Shown: piece by piece, positions 17,976-26,559 of the stretch
Numbering within the stretch: position 1 is the stretch's first letter
Layout of the letters: every line of letters begins with the position of its first letter
NCBI GenBank assembly: GCA_000344275.1
Contig: AORU01000003.1
Span: forward strand, 186,001 to 250,000
Direction: 5' to 3'
Source of the DNA: Streptococcus oralis subsp. tigurinus AZ_3a
GTDB taxonomy: Bacteria > Bacillota > Bacilli > Lactobacillales > Streptococcaceae
DNA: 64,000 nt
The notes under the pieces: model-generated
Seen by the model: only the letters and a program-made list of their open reading frames with translations
The model's database searches: none
What the model was told of the DNA's origin: nothing
Translations under genes and position numbers: made by a program

Positions 17976-18843
17976 AGAGAATATCTGGTAAAATCAACTG
18001 ATAACACAAGGTCAAGTCGGTCAACTCCTTCAACTGAAGCCCTGTCAATTCTTCCCATCTATCAATCTTGTATTGGAGAGAGTTGCGGTGCAGATAGAGT
18101 TGCTGGGCTGTTTTAGTTAGGACAGCACTATTTTCCCAGAGAGAAAGGATAATTTCCTGAATCTGGTCCTGATCCAAAATCATCTGGTGCAAGCATTCTT
18201 TAATGACTCTCAGGTCCACTAGTCTTTCTCCCATACTCCAAAGATAGAGCTGTGAAAAGGTATGAACACCTTGATGCCCCTGACGCCACCATATCTTAAA
18301 CAAATCTCGCTCTGCTTTGATTAAGTCTGATAGGGCTTGATGGCCTGTCTGAGACCAAACCTGCCCCAACATGATAGACAGACGAAGACCAAAGTCATAC
18401 TCTACCGCTTCAATCGTATCAGATAAGATTGAACGTACAGAAGTGTACTTATCTTGTTGCAGCACGAAAACATAATCCTGAGCTCCAACCTGCAGCACTG
18501 TCTGACAGTTGGGAAAAAGAGTCCGCATCATATCCAGCCAAGAGGCCAGATTTTCCTGTTGGTAATAAGACAGATGGAAATAAACCAATTGAATCTTTTT
18601 GAAAGCTTGCGGTGCCTGCCCCTTCCTCTCAATCAGATAGAGATACCAAGGATTGAGCGAACGAGCCTGCTCCTGCTGGGTCAAAAGGGCAACCAGCTGC
18701 TTTTCACGCTCGCTGAGCCCAGCTTCCTCTAGTAAAATCCACTGCTGAGAGGCTAAAGGAAGAGTAAGATAGCCTGGTCTCTCAATCGGCTGATCTAAAA
18801 TCTGAGCCTCAGGAAACCAGTCTTGTAGTTCTTTTGCAATCAT
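17974..18843 (-). CDS. PucR/CdaR-type helix-turn-helix regulator
   Basis: 289 residues. The C-terminus has the PucR-family helix-turn-helix, seen as LYLHRNSLQYKIDRW and then DLTLCYQLIL, the form found in CdaR-like regulators. The N-terminal 200 residues have no sensor domain I can name; they contain a stretch starting YVFVLQQDKY that may be a degenerate GGDEF-like region common in this family. It starts 3 bp after mrnC stops, so it is the last gene of that operon. The gene just downstream is msmK, so sugar control is possible but unproven. Confidence 0.75.
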   Translation of the reverse strand: MIAKELQDWFPEAQILDQPIERPGYLTLPLASQQWILLEEAGLSEREKQLVALLTQQEQARSLNPWYLYLIERKGQAPQAFKKIQLVYFHLSYYQQENLASWLDMMRTLFPNCQTVLQVGAQDYVFVLQQDKYTSVRSILSDTIEAVEYDFGLRLSIMLGQVWSQTGHQALSDLIKAERDLFKIWWRQGHQGVHTFSQLYLWSMGERLVDLRVIKECLHQMILDQDQIQEIILSLWENSAVLTKTAQQLYLHRNSLQYKIDRWEELTGLQLKELTDLTLCYQLILPDIL

Positions 18844-18846
18844 GTC

Positions 18847-19233
18847 CTAGCCCTCCACTTTTTGGATGCACCAAGAAATCAAGCTCTCAAGACGTTCTAG
18901 ATTTTCTGTCATATGGAGATAGCCCATGACCGCTTCAAAGCCAGTAGACATGCGATAAGTCACCACATCAGCATTTTTAGCCTTTGTGTGGCTATTGGTA
19001 TTGCGACCACGTTTGTAGATTTCTTCTTCTTTTTCCGTCAGGACTTGCTCTTCCAACATGAGAGCAATCAGGCGAGCCTGAGCCTTGGCAGATACATACT
19101 TAGTGGCCTCTTGGTGGAGTTTATTGGGCTTGGTCATCCCTTTGAGGATGAGGTGGCGGCGAATATACATAGAATACACTGCATCTCCCTCAAAAGCCAG
19201 CGCAATCCCGTTAATGAGATTGACATCAATCAC
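18847..19233 (-). CDS. mrnC: Mini-ribonuclease III MrnC
   Basis: 128-residue RNase III catalytic domain without an RNA-binding domain; in Bacillus it matures 23S rRNA. FEGDAVYSMYIR near 14 and EEEIYKRGRN near 70 carry the catalytic acidic residues, and YRMSTGFEAVMGYLH is the conserved third motif. It overlaps the cysS stop by 8 bp, an arrangement kept in many Firmicutes. Confidence 0.94.
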   Translation of the reverse strand: MIDVNLINGIALAFEGDAVYSMYIRRHLILKGMTKPNKLHQEATKYVSAKAQARLIALMLEEQVLTEKEEEIYKRGRNTNSHTKAKNADVVTYRMSTGFEAVMGYLHMTENLERLESLISWCIQKVEG

Positions 19234-20569
19234 GTGTCCACCTCACTCCATCCTTGGTGTCAAGGAGCTTAATTCCTTGAGCCGCCAATTGGTCACGGAT
19301 TTGGTCCGCTGTCGCAAAGTCACGATTAGCACGCGCTTCTTGACGTTTTTGGATCAAGGCTTCAATGTCTGCATCTAAAACTTCCTCGACAAAGACAATC
19401 CCAAAGACTTCCAACATAGCCGCAAGAGCTTCCTTAACACTTGCATCATAGTTGCCGGAGTTGATCCATTTGGCCATTTCAAAGACAACTGTGATACCAT
19501 TTGCGGAGTTGAAATCCTCATCCATAGCGGCAACAAACTTATCTTTAAAAGCCTGTAACTCTTGAGCATTTACAATCCCAGAAAATGGTTGCTCGTAAGT
19601 GTTCTTCAGATATTTGAGATTGGTCTCTGCATCACGCACTGCTTTTTCCGTAAAGTTGATTGGTTTACGGTAATGTTGAGTCGCAAAGAAGAAACGCAAC
19701 ACTTGACCATCGAGGGTTTTGAGGGCATCATGGACGGTGATAAAGTTGCCCAAGGACTTAGACATCTTGACATTATCGATGTTGACAAAGCCGTTGTGCA
19801 TCCAGTAGTTGGCGAAAGTCTTGCCTGTTTTGGCTTCTGACTGGGCAATTTCATTGGTATGATGCGGAAACTCCAGATCGGCTCCCCCACCGTGAATATC
19901 AATGGTATCGCCCAAAATCTCTGTTGACATGACCGAACACTCGATATGCCAGCCCGGACGACCAGGTCCCCAAGGACTGTCCCAAGAAATCTCGCCTGGT
20001 TTTGCAGCTTTCCAAAGGGCAAAGTCTACAGGATTTTCCTTGCGAGCCGTTTCTTCATCGGTACGACCTGAAGCACCCAACTCCAAATCTTCCAAGGTTT
20101 TATTGGCCAACTTAGCATAGTTGTGGGATTTTTCCACACGGAAGTAAACATCCCCTTGACTCTCATAGGCAAAGCCTTTCTCGATCAAGTCAGCGACAAA
20201 ACGAATGATATCAGCCATAAACTCTACTACACGTGGATGGCGAGTCGCAGGTTTCACGCCCAAGGCCGTCACATCCTCACGAAAGGCAGCGATGTACTTG
20301 TCCGCAACCTCCTGAGGCGTGATGCCCTCTTCCTTGGCACGGTTAATAATCTTATCATCCACATCCGTAAAGTTGGAAATATAGACAACTTCGTAGCCGC
20401 GGTATTCAAAGTAACGACGAATAGTATCAAAGGCTACTGTTGAACGGGCATTGCCAACATGGATATAGTTGTAGACGGTTGGCCCACAGACATACATCTT
20501 AACCTTGCCGTCCTCGATAGGGACAAATTCTCGCAAATCACGAGACATGGTGTCATAGATTTTAATCAT
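19226..20569 (-). CDS. cysS: Cysteinyl-tRNA synthetase
   Basis: Class I synthetase of 447 residues, normal length. HIGH-type motif HVGN at 37-40, KMSKSLGN near 271, and zinc ligands Cys28 (YVCGP), Cys in WHIECSVMS, and His/Glu in HHTNEIAQSE are all present. It charges tRNA-Cys in the cytoplasm. It shares an operon with cysE, which makes the cysteine precursor, so cysteine synthesis and use are transcribed together. I see no T-box leader directly in front of it. Confidence 0.97.
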   Translation of the reverse strand: MIKIYDTMSRDLREFVPIEDGKVKMYVCGPTVYNYIHVGNARSTVAFDTIRRYFEYRGYEVVYISNFTDVDDKIINRAKEEGITPQEVADKYIAAFREDVTALGVKPATRHPRVVEFMADIIRFVADLIEKGFAYESQGDVYFRVEKSHNYAKLANKTLEDLELGASGRTDEETARKENPVDFALWKAAKPGEISWDSPWGPGRPGWHIECSVMSTEILGDTIDIHGGGADLEFPHHTNEIAQSEAKTGKTFANYWMHNGFVNIDNVKMSKSLGNFITVHDALKTLDGQVLRFFFATQHYRKPINFTEKAVRDAETNLKYLKNTYEQPFSGIVNAQELQAFKDKFVAAMDEDFNSANGITVVFEMAKWINSGNYDASVKEALAAMLEVFGIVFVEEVLDADIEALIQKRQEARANRDFATADQIRDQLAAQGIKLLDTKDGVRWTRD

Positions 20570-20612
20570 TCACTGTCTCCTTTCTGTTTCTTGTTTATCG
20601 TAAAAAGTAGTT

Positions 20613-21392
20613 TCAATCCAACTCTCTAGCAATTACTAATGATATCTCAAAGAAAGTCATAGCATCTGCTTTTCTTTCTTCATGTCTTGCATCCCACTCA
20701 TGATTGTGATGGTCAACATAATCAGCCGTATAAAAAAATTGATAGACTTTTGCTTGTCGAAATTGCGTCCAAGCCATGATTGCAGAAGCTTCCATATCCA
20801 CAACAGTCGCACCTGCTGCTAATCTACGTTTGACCTTATCGGCTGTTTCACGATAGAAAGCATCTGTGGTCCAAGCCTTTGTTCGAATGTGCTCAATGCA
20901 AGATTTGTTCAAAGCTTCTTCCATGGTTAAGAGGAGAGTTTCGTCATAAGCTATCTCATCACTTGCAGGAGCGTAATGATAACTTGTACCTTCATCACGT
21001 AGAGCTGAACTTGGTAGAATAATCTTATCTGCCTGAATAGACTGATCTAGAACTCCGCAAGAACCCAAAACAATAAAGTTCTTAAATCCTCTTGCTTTGA
21101 GTTCTTCTAAGAGTCCAACAACCATCGGGGCTCCAATCGTAGCTATAGCAACTGCTACCTTACTCCCATCTTTTTCATAGATATACCATGGAAGTCTGCC
21201 ATTTAGATTGGTTAGATAGCCACCTTCATAAACATCTTCAAACTTCTTTACTCGTTCAACGATTTCTCCATTAAAAGATAAAATAATCGTGTCACAGATT
21301 TCTCCACCACCACGAATACTTCGATCAGTTGGTTCGATAACAGCAGGTACATTTTCGAATTCTTCTAATAGCATTTTTCTACTCTTTCTCAT
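20613..21392 (-). CDS. Nucleoside phosphorylase of the PNP/UDP family
   Basis: 259 residues with the purine/uridine phosphorylase fold: GGYLTNLNGRLPWYIY, ATIGAPMVVGLLEEL near 85, VLGSCGVLDQ near 108, and VVDMEASAIMAW, which holds the family ribose-binding Met-Glu pair near 198. The substrate (uridine or a purine nucleoside) cannot be read with certainty. The ATG at 21392 overlaps the preceding gene by 14 bp; an alternative ATG at 21374 (MLLEEF) starts just after that gene's stop. It lies in the middle of the pnp-cysS operon. Confidence 0.85.
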   Translation of the reverse strand: MRKSRKMLLEEFENVPAVIEPTDRSIRGGGEICDTIILSFNGEIVERVKKFEDVYEGGYLTNLNGRLPWYIYEKDGSKVAVAIATIGAPMVVGLLEELKARGFKNFIVLGSCGVLDQSIQADKIILPSSALRDEGTSYHYAPASDEIAYDETLLLTMEEALNKSCIEHIRTKAWTTDAFYRETADKVKRRLAAGATVVDMEASAIMAWTQFRQAKVYQFFYTADYVDHHNHEWDARHEERKADAMTFFEISLVIARELD

Positions 21393-22245
21393 TCAAATAA
21401 ACTACCTGTGTCTGTTTGACAAAGCCGATTTTTTCATACAAGCGCTTGGCACCTACGTTGCTGTCCTCTACTGCAATCTGAAATTCCTTATCATTTTGCT
21501 CAATCAGTTGGTTGACTAGGGATTTTGCTAAATAGCTTCCATAGCCTTTTCCACGTTCAGGTTCCGATATTGCCAAACCATAGAGGTAATTCGTATTAGT
21601 CGATAAATCTACCGTGCAAGTTCCAATAACCTGACCGTCTTTTAATAAAATATATAGGCGACTTTCTGGATCTTTTAGATCTTCAGCAACATATCTATCC
21701 GCAACTTCTCTCGATTCATGGTCCTCTGAGAATGCCTGAAATTGTAGCTGACTAATTTGATCCTGATACGAACTATTTGCTAACAAAACTTCAATATTGG
21801 AAAGTTTTGCTAGCGGATAAGGTCTTCTATCCTTACCTAACCAGGTTTCTGTCTCTTTATCCTCGACCAATCCCCAGTTGCTGACAAAATCAGGATGACG
21901 CTCTAGAAAAATACGTTCTGTCTGAAAAGTCACTGAACGAATAGGGAAAGGAGCCGTTTCTTTCTCAAAACTCGTAAACAAAGCACGCGCAATTCCCTGA
22001 CGGCGATGATTTGGATGAACCAGTATCGTCACTTCCACATCTTGGTCATCAGCATAGACAGTTAATAGACCAACAAGTTCGCCTTTTTCATAATAAAGGA
22101 AAAAGGCGGGCATGTTTGGATCAAAATTAAGCATGTTAGAAAGATAGGGAGCACGATAAGTTCCATCATAGGCTTTGCAACAGTTAATTAGTTTTTTCGC
22201 CTCAGATAACTCCTCTTGGCTTAACTTGTTTCTTGCTTGAATCAT
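21379..22245 (-). CDS. Tandem GNAT-family N-acetyltransferase
   Basis: 288 residues with two GNAT folds. The first has VEVTILVHPNHRRQGIARAL near 70-90, the second YGLAISEPERGKGYGSYLA near 225-245; both are acetyl-CoA pyrophosphate-binding loops of the RxxGxG/A kind. The second ends in the typical NVGAKRLYEKIGF. The substrate is unknown. It sits 11 bp behind cysE, another acetyl-CoA enzyme, but I see no evidence of a shared pathway. Confidence 0.85.
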   Translation of the reverse strand: MIQARNKLSQEELSEAKKLINCCKAYDGTYRAPYLSNMLNFDPNMPAFFLYYEKGELVGLLTVYADDQDVEVTILVHPNHRRQGIARALFTSFEKETAPFPIRSVTFQTERIFLERHPDFVSNWGLVEDKETETWLGKDRRPYPLAKLSNIEVLLANSSYQDQISQLQFQAFSEDHESREVADRYVAEDLKDPESRLYILLKDGQVIGTCTVDLSTNTNYLYGLAISEPERGKGYGSYLAKSLVNQLIEQNDKEFQIAVEDSNVGAKRLYEKIGFVKQTQVVYLNEKE

Positions 22246-22256
22246 ATAGGTATCCT

Positions 22257-22874
22257 CTACAACCCCGACGATCTGTGACTGGCTTCTTTAGCCTGCTCGA
22301 GTTTATTGACGTAGTACTCCCGTTTTTCTTCGACTTCATGGATGATAGGCTCATCCTTCTGTCCATGAACTCGGACGATCTTAGCCGGAATACCGACAAC
22401 TGTTACATCACTAGGTACGTCTGCCACGACTACTGCAGCTGCACCAACCTTGGCATTTTCACCGATTTCTACCGGTCCGATAACTTGGGCATGGGCCGAT
22501 ATGAGAGCTCCTTTACGCACAGTCGGATGGCGTTTGCCAACATCCTTCCCTGTTCCACCAAGAGTCACTCCGTGATAGAGAAGAACGCCTTTTTCAACAA
22601 TCGCTGTCTCTCCAATTACCAATCCTGAACCGTGGTCGATAAAAACACCTGAGTCAATCTGGGCACCCGGATGAATCTCGATTTGGGTCCAAAAACGCCA
22701 AAACTGACTGTGCATCCGAGCCAGGAGTTTGAAGCCGTGCTTCCAGAGAAAATGCGAGAGACGGTGGGCAGCTAAGGCCTTGACACCTGGATAGGTCAGT
22801 AGAACCTCCAAACTGTTGCGTGCCGCTGGATCATTTTCTTTTACAATATCAATGGTTTCGCGCCACCATCCCAT
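22257..22874 (-). CDS. cysE: Serine O-acetyltransferase CysE
   Basis: 205-residue short-type enzyme that makes O-acetylserine from serine and acetyl-CoA, the first step of cysteine synthesis. An N-terminal helical domain (DPAARNSLEVLLTYPG) is followed by a left-handed beta-helix of hexapeptide repeats (IEIHPGAQIDSGVFIDHG, GVTLGGTGKDVGKRHPTV) with the catalytic His in FIDHGSG. Second gene of the pnp operon, 15 bp behind pnp. Confidence 0.96.
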   Translation of the reverse strand: MGWWRETIDIVKENDPAARNSLEVLLTYPGVKALAAHRLSHFLWKHGFKLLARMHSQFWRFWTQIEIHPGAQIDSGVFIDHGSGLVIGETAIVEKGVLLYHGVTLGGTGKDVGKRHPTVRKGALISAHAQVIGPVEIGENAKVGAAAVVVADVPSDVTVVGIPAKIVRVHGQKDEPIIHEVEEKREYYVNKLEQAKEASHRSSGL

Positions 22875-22889
22875 ACATTTCTCCTTTTC

Positions 22890-25103
22890 TTATTCTGAAT
22901 CTTTTGGTGTTTCTGTAACTTCTTTCTTAGGTTTGTGGTCCTTGTGATGACGTGGACGGTGAGGTCTCTCAGACTTTTCGCCCTTTTCATCATGCTCAGG
23001 TTTTGGTGGACGAGGAAGAAGAGCTTTCATAGAGGCATCGATACGGCCTTTTTCATCAATCTTGATAACCTTAACATCAACTTCATCGCCGATAGCTACC
23101 AAGTCTTCTACACGGTTGGTACGAGTCCAAGCCATTTCAGAAATGTGCACAAGTGCATCTGTCTTATCAAAGAGGTTGACAAAGGCACCAAATTTCTCGA
23201 TACGAACAACCTTGGCATGGTAAACTTCATCCACTCTGGCTTCACGAACCAAACCAGCAATGATTTCTTTTGTACGGTTAATGGCATCTTGGTCGCTAGA
23301 GTAGATAGACACATTACCTTCTTCGTCGATATCAATCTTAACGCCTGTCTCAGCGATAATCTTGTCGATGGTTTCTCCACCTTTACCGATGACAATCTTA
23401 ATCTTGTCCACATCAATCTTGATGGTATCAATTTTCGGTGCAGTTGGAGCCAATTCTGGACGAACTTCTGGAATCGTTGCTTCAATCACATCAAGGATTT
23501 CAAAACGCGCTTTCTTGGCTTGAGCAAGAGCCTCAGTCAAGATTTCTGCAGTAATTCCTTGGATCTTGATATCCATTTGAAGGGCTGTAATCCCGTCACG
23601 AGTACCGGCAACCTTAAAGTCCATGTCTCCAAAGTGGTCTTCCAACCCTTGGATATCTGTCAATACTGTGTAGTTATTTCCATCTGAGATGAGACCCATA
23701 GCAATCCCTGCTACTGGCGCCTTGATTGGCACACCACCAGCCATAAGGGCAAGCGTTCCCGCACAGATAGAAGCCTGAGAAGATGAACCGTTTGATTCTA
23801 AGACTTCAGCTACCAAGCGGATCGCGTATGGGAATTCTTCCAAGCTTGGCAAAACTTGAGCAAGGGCACGCTCACCGAGAGCACCGTGACCAATTTCACG
23901 ACGACCTGGCGCACCGTAACGACCAGTTTCCCCTACAGAATATTGAGGGAAGTTATAGTGGTGCATAAAGCGTTTCTTGTACTCTGGATCCAAACCATCG
24001 ATGATTTGAGTTTCTCCCATCGGAGCCAAGGTCAAGACTGAAAGGGCTTGAGTTTGGCCACGAGTGAAGAGACCTGAACCGTGCACACGAGGAAGAAAGT
24101 CAACAACCGCATCCAAAGGACGGATTTCATCAACTTTACGACCATCAGGACGCACCTTGTCTTCTGTGATCAAACGGCGTACTTCAGCGTGTTCCATTTG
24201 TTCCAAGATTTCAGCCACATCACGCATGATACGGTCAAATTCTTCGTGGTCTGCATATTTTTCTTCATACACTGCAGTCACTTGGTCTTTAACTGATTGA
24301 GTTGCAGCTTCACGAGCCAATTTTTCTTCTACTTGGACCGCTTTTTGGAGGTCGCTGTTGTAGGCTGCGATGATTTCAGCCTGTAATTCAGCGTCCACAT
24401 GAAGCAATTCTACTTCTGCTTTTTCCTTACCAACTGCCGCAACGATTTCTTCTTGGAAGGCAATCAATTCTTTAACAGCTTCATGTCCTTTCAGAAGAGC
24501 TTCCAACATGATCTCTTCTGACAATTCTTTGGCACCAGACTCCACCATGTTGATGGCGTGCTTGGTACCAGCTACTGTCAATTCAAGAAGTGAACGCTCT
24601 GCTTGTTCTTGACTTGGGTTGATGATGATTTCACCATCTACATAGCCCACCTGTACCCCAGCGATTGGTCCGTCAAATGGAATGTCTGAAATGGAAAGTG
24701 CCAAGGATGAACCAAACATAGCTGCCATTGGTGCAGATGCATTTTCATCATAAGAAAGCACGGTGTTGATCACTTGCACTTCGTTACGGAAACCTTCCGC
24801 AAACATGGGACGGATTGGACGGTCAATCAAACGCGCTGTCAAAGTCGCATCTGTTGAAGGACGTCCTTCACGTTTCATAAAGCCACCAGGAAACTTCCCA
24901 GCCGCATACATTTTTTCTTCATAGTTGACTTGGAGTGGGAAGAAATCCCCAGTTGCCATTTTCTTAGACATGACGGCTGCAGTCAAGACAGTTGACTCAC
25001 CGTAACGCACAACAACTGAGCCATTTGCTTGCTTAGCAACCTGACCAGTCTCTACGATTAATTCACGACCCGCAAAAGTCGTTTGAAATACTTGTTTTGT
25101 CAT
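22890..25103 (-). CDS. pnp: Polyribonucleotide nucleotidyltransferase (PNPase)
   Basis: 3'-5' phosphorolytic exoribonuclease of 737 residues, working as a trimer in RNA decay. Two RNase PH-like cores ([20 protein letters not shown] near 75; [16 protein letters not shown] near 370), then KH ([13 protein letters not shown] near 560) and S1 ([21 protein letters not shown] near 625), and an acidic/basic tail rich in Lys, His and Pro. The start at 25103 is chosen for AAGGGG just upstream; the frame is open 54 more codons into a hairpin-rich leader that is not protein-like. In Gram-positives PNPase works with RNase Y, which is also in this window. Confidence 0.97.
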   Translation of the reverse strand: MTKQVFQTTFAGRELIVETGQVAKQANGSVVVRYGESTVLTAAVMSKKMATGDFFPLQVNYEEKMYAAGKFPGGFMKREGRPSTDATLTARLIDRPIRPMFAEGFRNEVQVINTVLSYDENASAPMAAMFGSSLALSISDIPFDGPIAGVQVGYVDGEIIINPSQEQAERSLLELTVAGTKHAINMVESGAKELSEEIMLEALLKGHEAVKELIAFQEEIVAAVGKEKAEVELLHVDAELQAEIIAAYNSDLQKAVQVEEKLAREAATQSVKDQVTAVYEEKYADHEEFDRIMRDVAEILEQMEHAEVRRLITEDKVRPDGRKVDEIRPLDAVVDFLPRVHGSGLFTRGQTQALSVLTLAPMGETQIIDGLDPEYKKRFMHHYNFPQYSVGETGRYGAPGRREIGHGALGERALAQVLPSLEEFPYAIRLVAEVLESNGSSSQASICAGTLALMAGGVPIKAPVAGIAMGLISDGNNYTVLTDIQGLEDHFGDMDFKVAGTRDGITALQMDIKIQGITAEILTEALAQAKKARFEILDVIEATIPEVRPELAPTAPKIDTIKIDVDKIKIVIGKGGETIDKIIAETGVKIDIDEEGNVSIYSSDQDAINRTKEIIAGLVREARVDEVYHAKVVRIEKFGAFVNLFDKTDALVHISEMAWTRTNRVEDLVAIGDEVDVKVIKIDEKGRIDASMKALLPRPPKPEHDEKGEKSERPHRPRHHKDHKPKKEVTETPKDSE

Positions 25104-25287
25104 TTTAATCCCCTTTGGATTGATGAAATTATACGCCTTGCCTACAAAGATCAAGATATTTTGGACGGTTCGGCTTGCCGAACATTTCTGTAGAAAAATA
25201 GGAAGGTGACGCCGCACTCGATGAGTGCTAGGAAGCTTATCTTTTTTCCTAAGAAATGAGACCAAAATTCAATTAAGTAGTTTTTTT
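25104..25287 (-). promoter_or_regulatory. Hairpin-rich 5' leader of pnp
   Basis: The stretch before pnp holds two perfect hairpins, GTTCGGC-TT-GCCGAAC (25168-25183) and GCACTC-GAT-GAGTGC (25214-25228), plus weaker AT-rich pairing at 25229-25252. Such structure fits a leader processed by RNase III and PNPase, as known for E. coli pnp. The regulatory role here is inferred. Confidence 0.45.
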
Positions 25288-25426
25288 GATATTTCACTGG
25301 AATAGTGCGGACGGGAGCAACTTCCTTCGGAATTTCATCCCTAATTTTTGAGCCAAATGTCTCAAAAATCCCGTTTTAGATAATAACATTGTTATCATCT
25401 AAGATACCACTATAGCGTGAAATATC
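25288..25426 (+). repeat. 139-bp structured repeat, copy 1
   Basis: Ends are perfect 10-bp inverted repeats GATATTTCAC / GTGAAATATC. Inside are further nested pairs (ATAGTG/CACTAT, ACGGGA/TCCCGT), hairpins at about 25319-25335, 25344-25368 (ATTTTTGAG/CTCAAAAAT) and 25376-25402. A second copy of exactly the same length lies at 29084-29222. Differences between copies keep the pairing, so the structure seems to be selected. It may be a MITE-like element or belong to the SPRITE class of pneumococcal repeats; I cannot tell which. Confidence 0.85.
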
Positions 25427-25512
25427 TTTTTATAGACACCTATTATCAGGTTTTAATAAAAACTTCTATAGCTTAAATACCCTCATCTTTGTATCAAGTA
25501 CGTACAGAGTCT

Positions 25513-25521
25513 ATTTTATCA
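25513..25521 (-). promoter_or_regulatory. Possible extended -10 promoter of the pnp operon
   Basis: TG-A-TAAAAT on the minus strand, about 400 bp before the pnp start. A transcript from here would include repeat copy 1 and the hairpin leader. No clear -35. Confidence 0.4.
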
Positions 25522-25552
25522 TACTTTTCTTAAAAAGTGCGGGCTTTTCTAT

Positions 25553-25590
25553 TAAAAAGGAACCATTCCCCTCACCTGAGAAGAATGGTT
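25553..25590 (-). terminator. Terminator of metE-metF
   Basis: AACCATTC (25561-25568) pairs with GAATGGTT (25583-25590); on the minus strand CCTTTTT follows. It starts 10 bp behind the metF stop. Confidence 0.85.
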
Positions 25591-25599
25591 TGCTTTTTA

Positions 25600-26466
25600 T
25601 TATCCTAAAGACTGATGGTTGAACAAGGCATGGGTTGCTTGGTGGATGTATTTTGCTGTTTCAGCATTGTTCATGGTGTAGAGATGCACACCTGCGACAT
25701 CCTGGGTCACCAAGTCCACGATCTGATCCACGGCATAGGCAAGTCCTGCTGCTCTGAGCGACTCAGGGTCATGCTCATACTTGTCTAAGATGGCCTTAAA
25801 TTTACGTGGAAGGTGGATATTCTCACAAGTCTTCAAGAGACGAAGCGCTTGGTTACGGTTAAGAATTGGCATAATCCCCGCATGAATAGGAATATCAATC
25901 CCTGCCAAGGTACACTTATCTTGGAAATCATAGAAACGCTCATTGTCAAAGAAAAGCTGCGTTACAAGGCTTGAACAGCCTGCATCCACTTTCTTCTTGA
26001 GATTTTGAATATCCGAGATCTGGTTTGGCGAGTCAGGGTGCCCTTCTGGATAGCAAGCGCCAACAATATCAAAGTGAGGGGCTTGTTCCTTGATAAACTC
26101 GATTAAGTCCGTTGCGTAGCGGAAATCCTTTTGTGGTTCCACATCAGGGATAATATCCCCACGCAAGGCCAAGATTTTCTGTACCCCAACCTTATCCAAG
26201 TCCGCAATGGTTTCAGCAACTTTGTCCTTGGTCAGATAGATAGCTGGCAAGTGGGCAATGGTTGGAATCGCCAAGTCATTCTGGATAAAGTCAGCCAAAC
26301 GAACCGTTGTTTCCTTGATATTAAATTTATTATTGCTGGCAGTCACACTGATAAAGTGCGGTGTCAGCTCCCGCATATCCTGCAAGGCTGAAATAATTTT
26401 ATCATTACCCACAGCTGGGTTTGGAGGGAACACTTCAAATGAAAGTGACGGAGTTTGGCGTGACAT
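25600..26466 (-). CDS. metF: 5,10-methylenetetrahydrofolate reductase MetF
   Basis: FAD-dependent enzyme of 288 residues that makes 5-methyl-THF, the methyl donor used by MetE. FEVFPP near the N-terminus, the central HLPAIYLTKDKVAE and ALRGDIIPD, and HPDSPN (folate/NADH side) are typical. The ATG at 26466 (MSRQTPSLSFEVFPP) is chosen: AAAGG lies 9 nt upstream, and the open frame before it is not family-like. It lies 93 bp behind metE in the same unit. Confidence 0.95.
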   Translation of the reverse strand: MSRQTPSLSFEVFPPNPAVGNDKIISALQDMRELTPHFISVTASNNKFNIKETTVRLADFIQNDLAIPTIAHLPAIYLTKDKVAETIADLDKVGVQKILALRGDIIPDVEPQKDFRYATDLIEFIKEQAPHFDIVGACYPEGHPDSPNQISDIQNLKKKVDAGCSSLVTQLFFDNERFYDFQDKCTLAGIDIPIHAGIMPILNRNQALRLLKTCENIHLPRKFKAILDKYEHDPESLRAAGLAYAVDQIVDLVTQDVAGVHLYTMNNAETAKYIHQATHALFNHQSLG

Positions 26467-26559
26467 AGTCATTATCCTTTTCTTTTTGATTTCATGATTG
26501 CTGAGCCAGCTAGGCCAAGCAGTTCCTTGATCAGTCAGTGTCACGAGCGAAATCTTATC

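Noticed and set aside
20570..20612. T-box leader before cysS
   Set aside because: Only 43 bp separate cysS from the upstream gene, too short for a T-box.
23108..23485. 125-codon minus-strand frame inside pnp
   Set aside because: Lies in another frame of the PNPase coding sequence with no ribosome site; a shadow.
25104..25265. 54-codon N-terminal extension of PNPase
   Set aside because: It runs through GC-rich hairpins of the leader, has no family match, and the ribosome site lies before the ATG at 25103.
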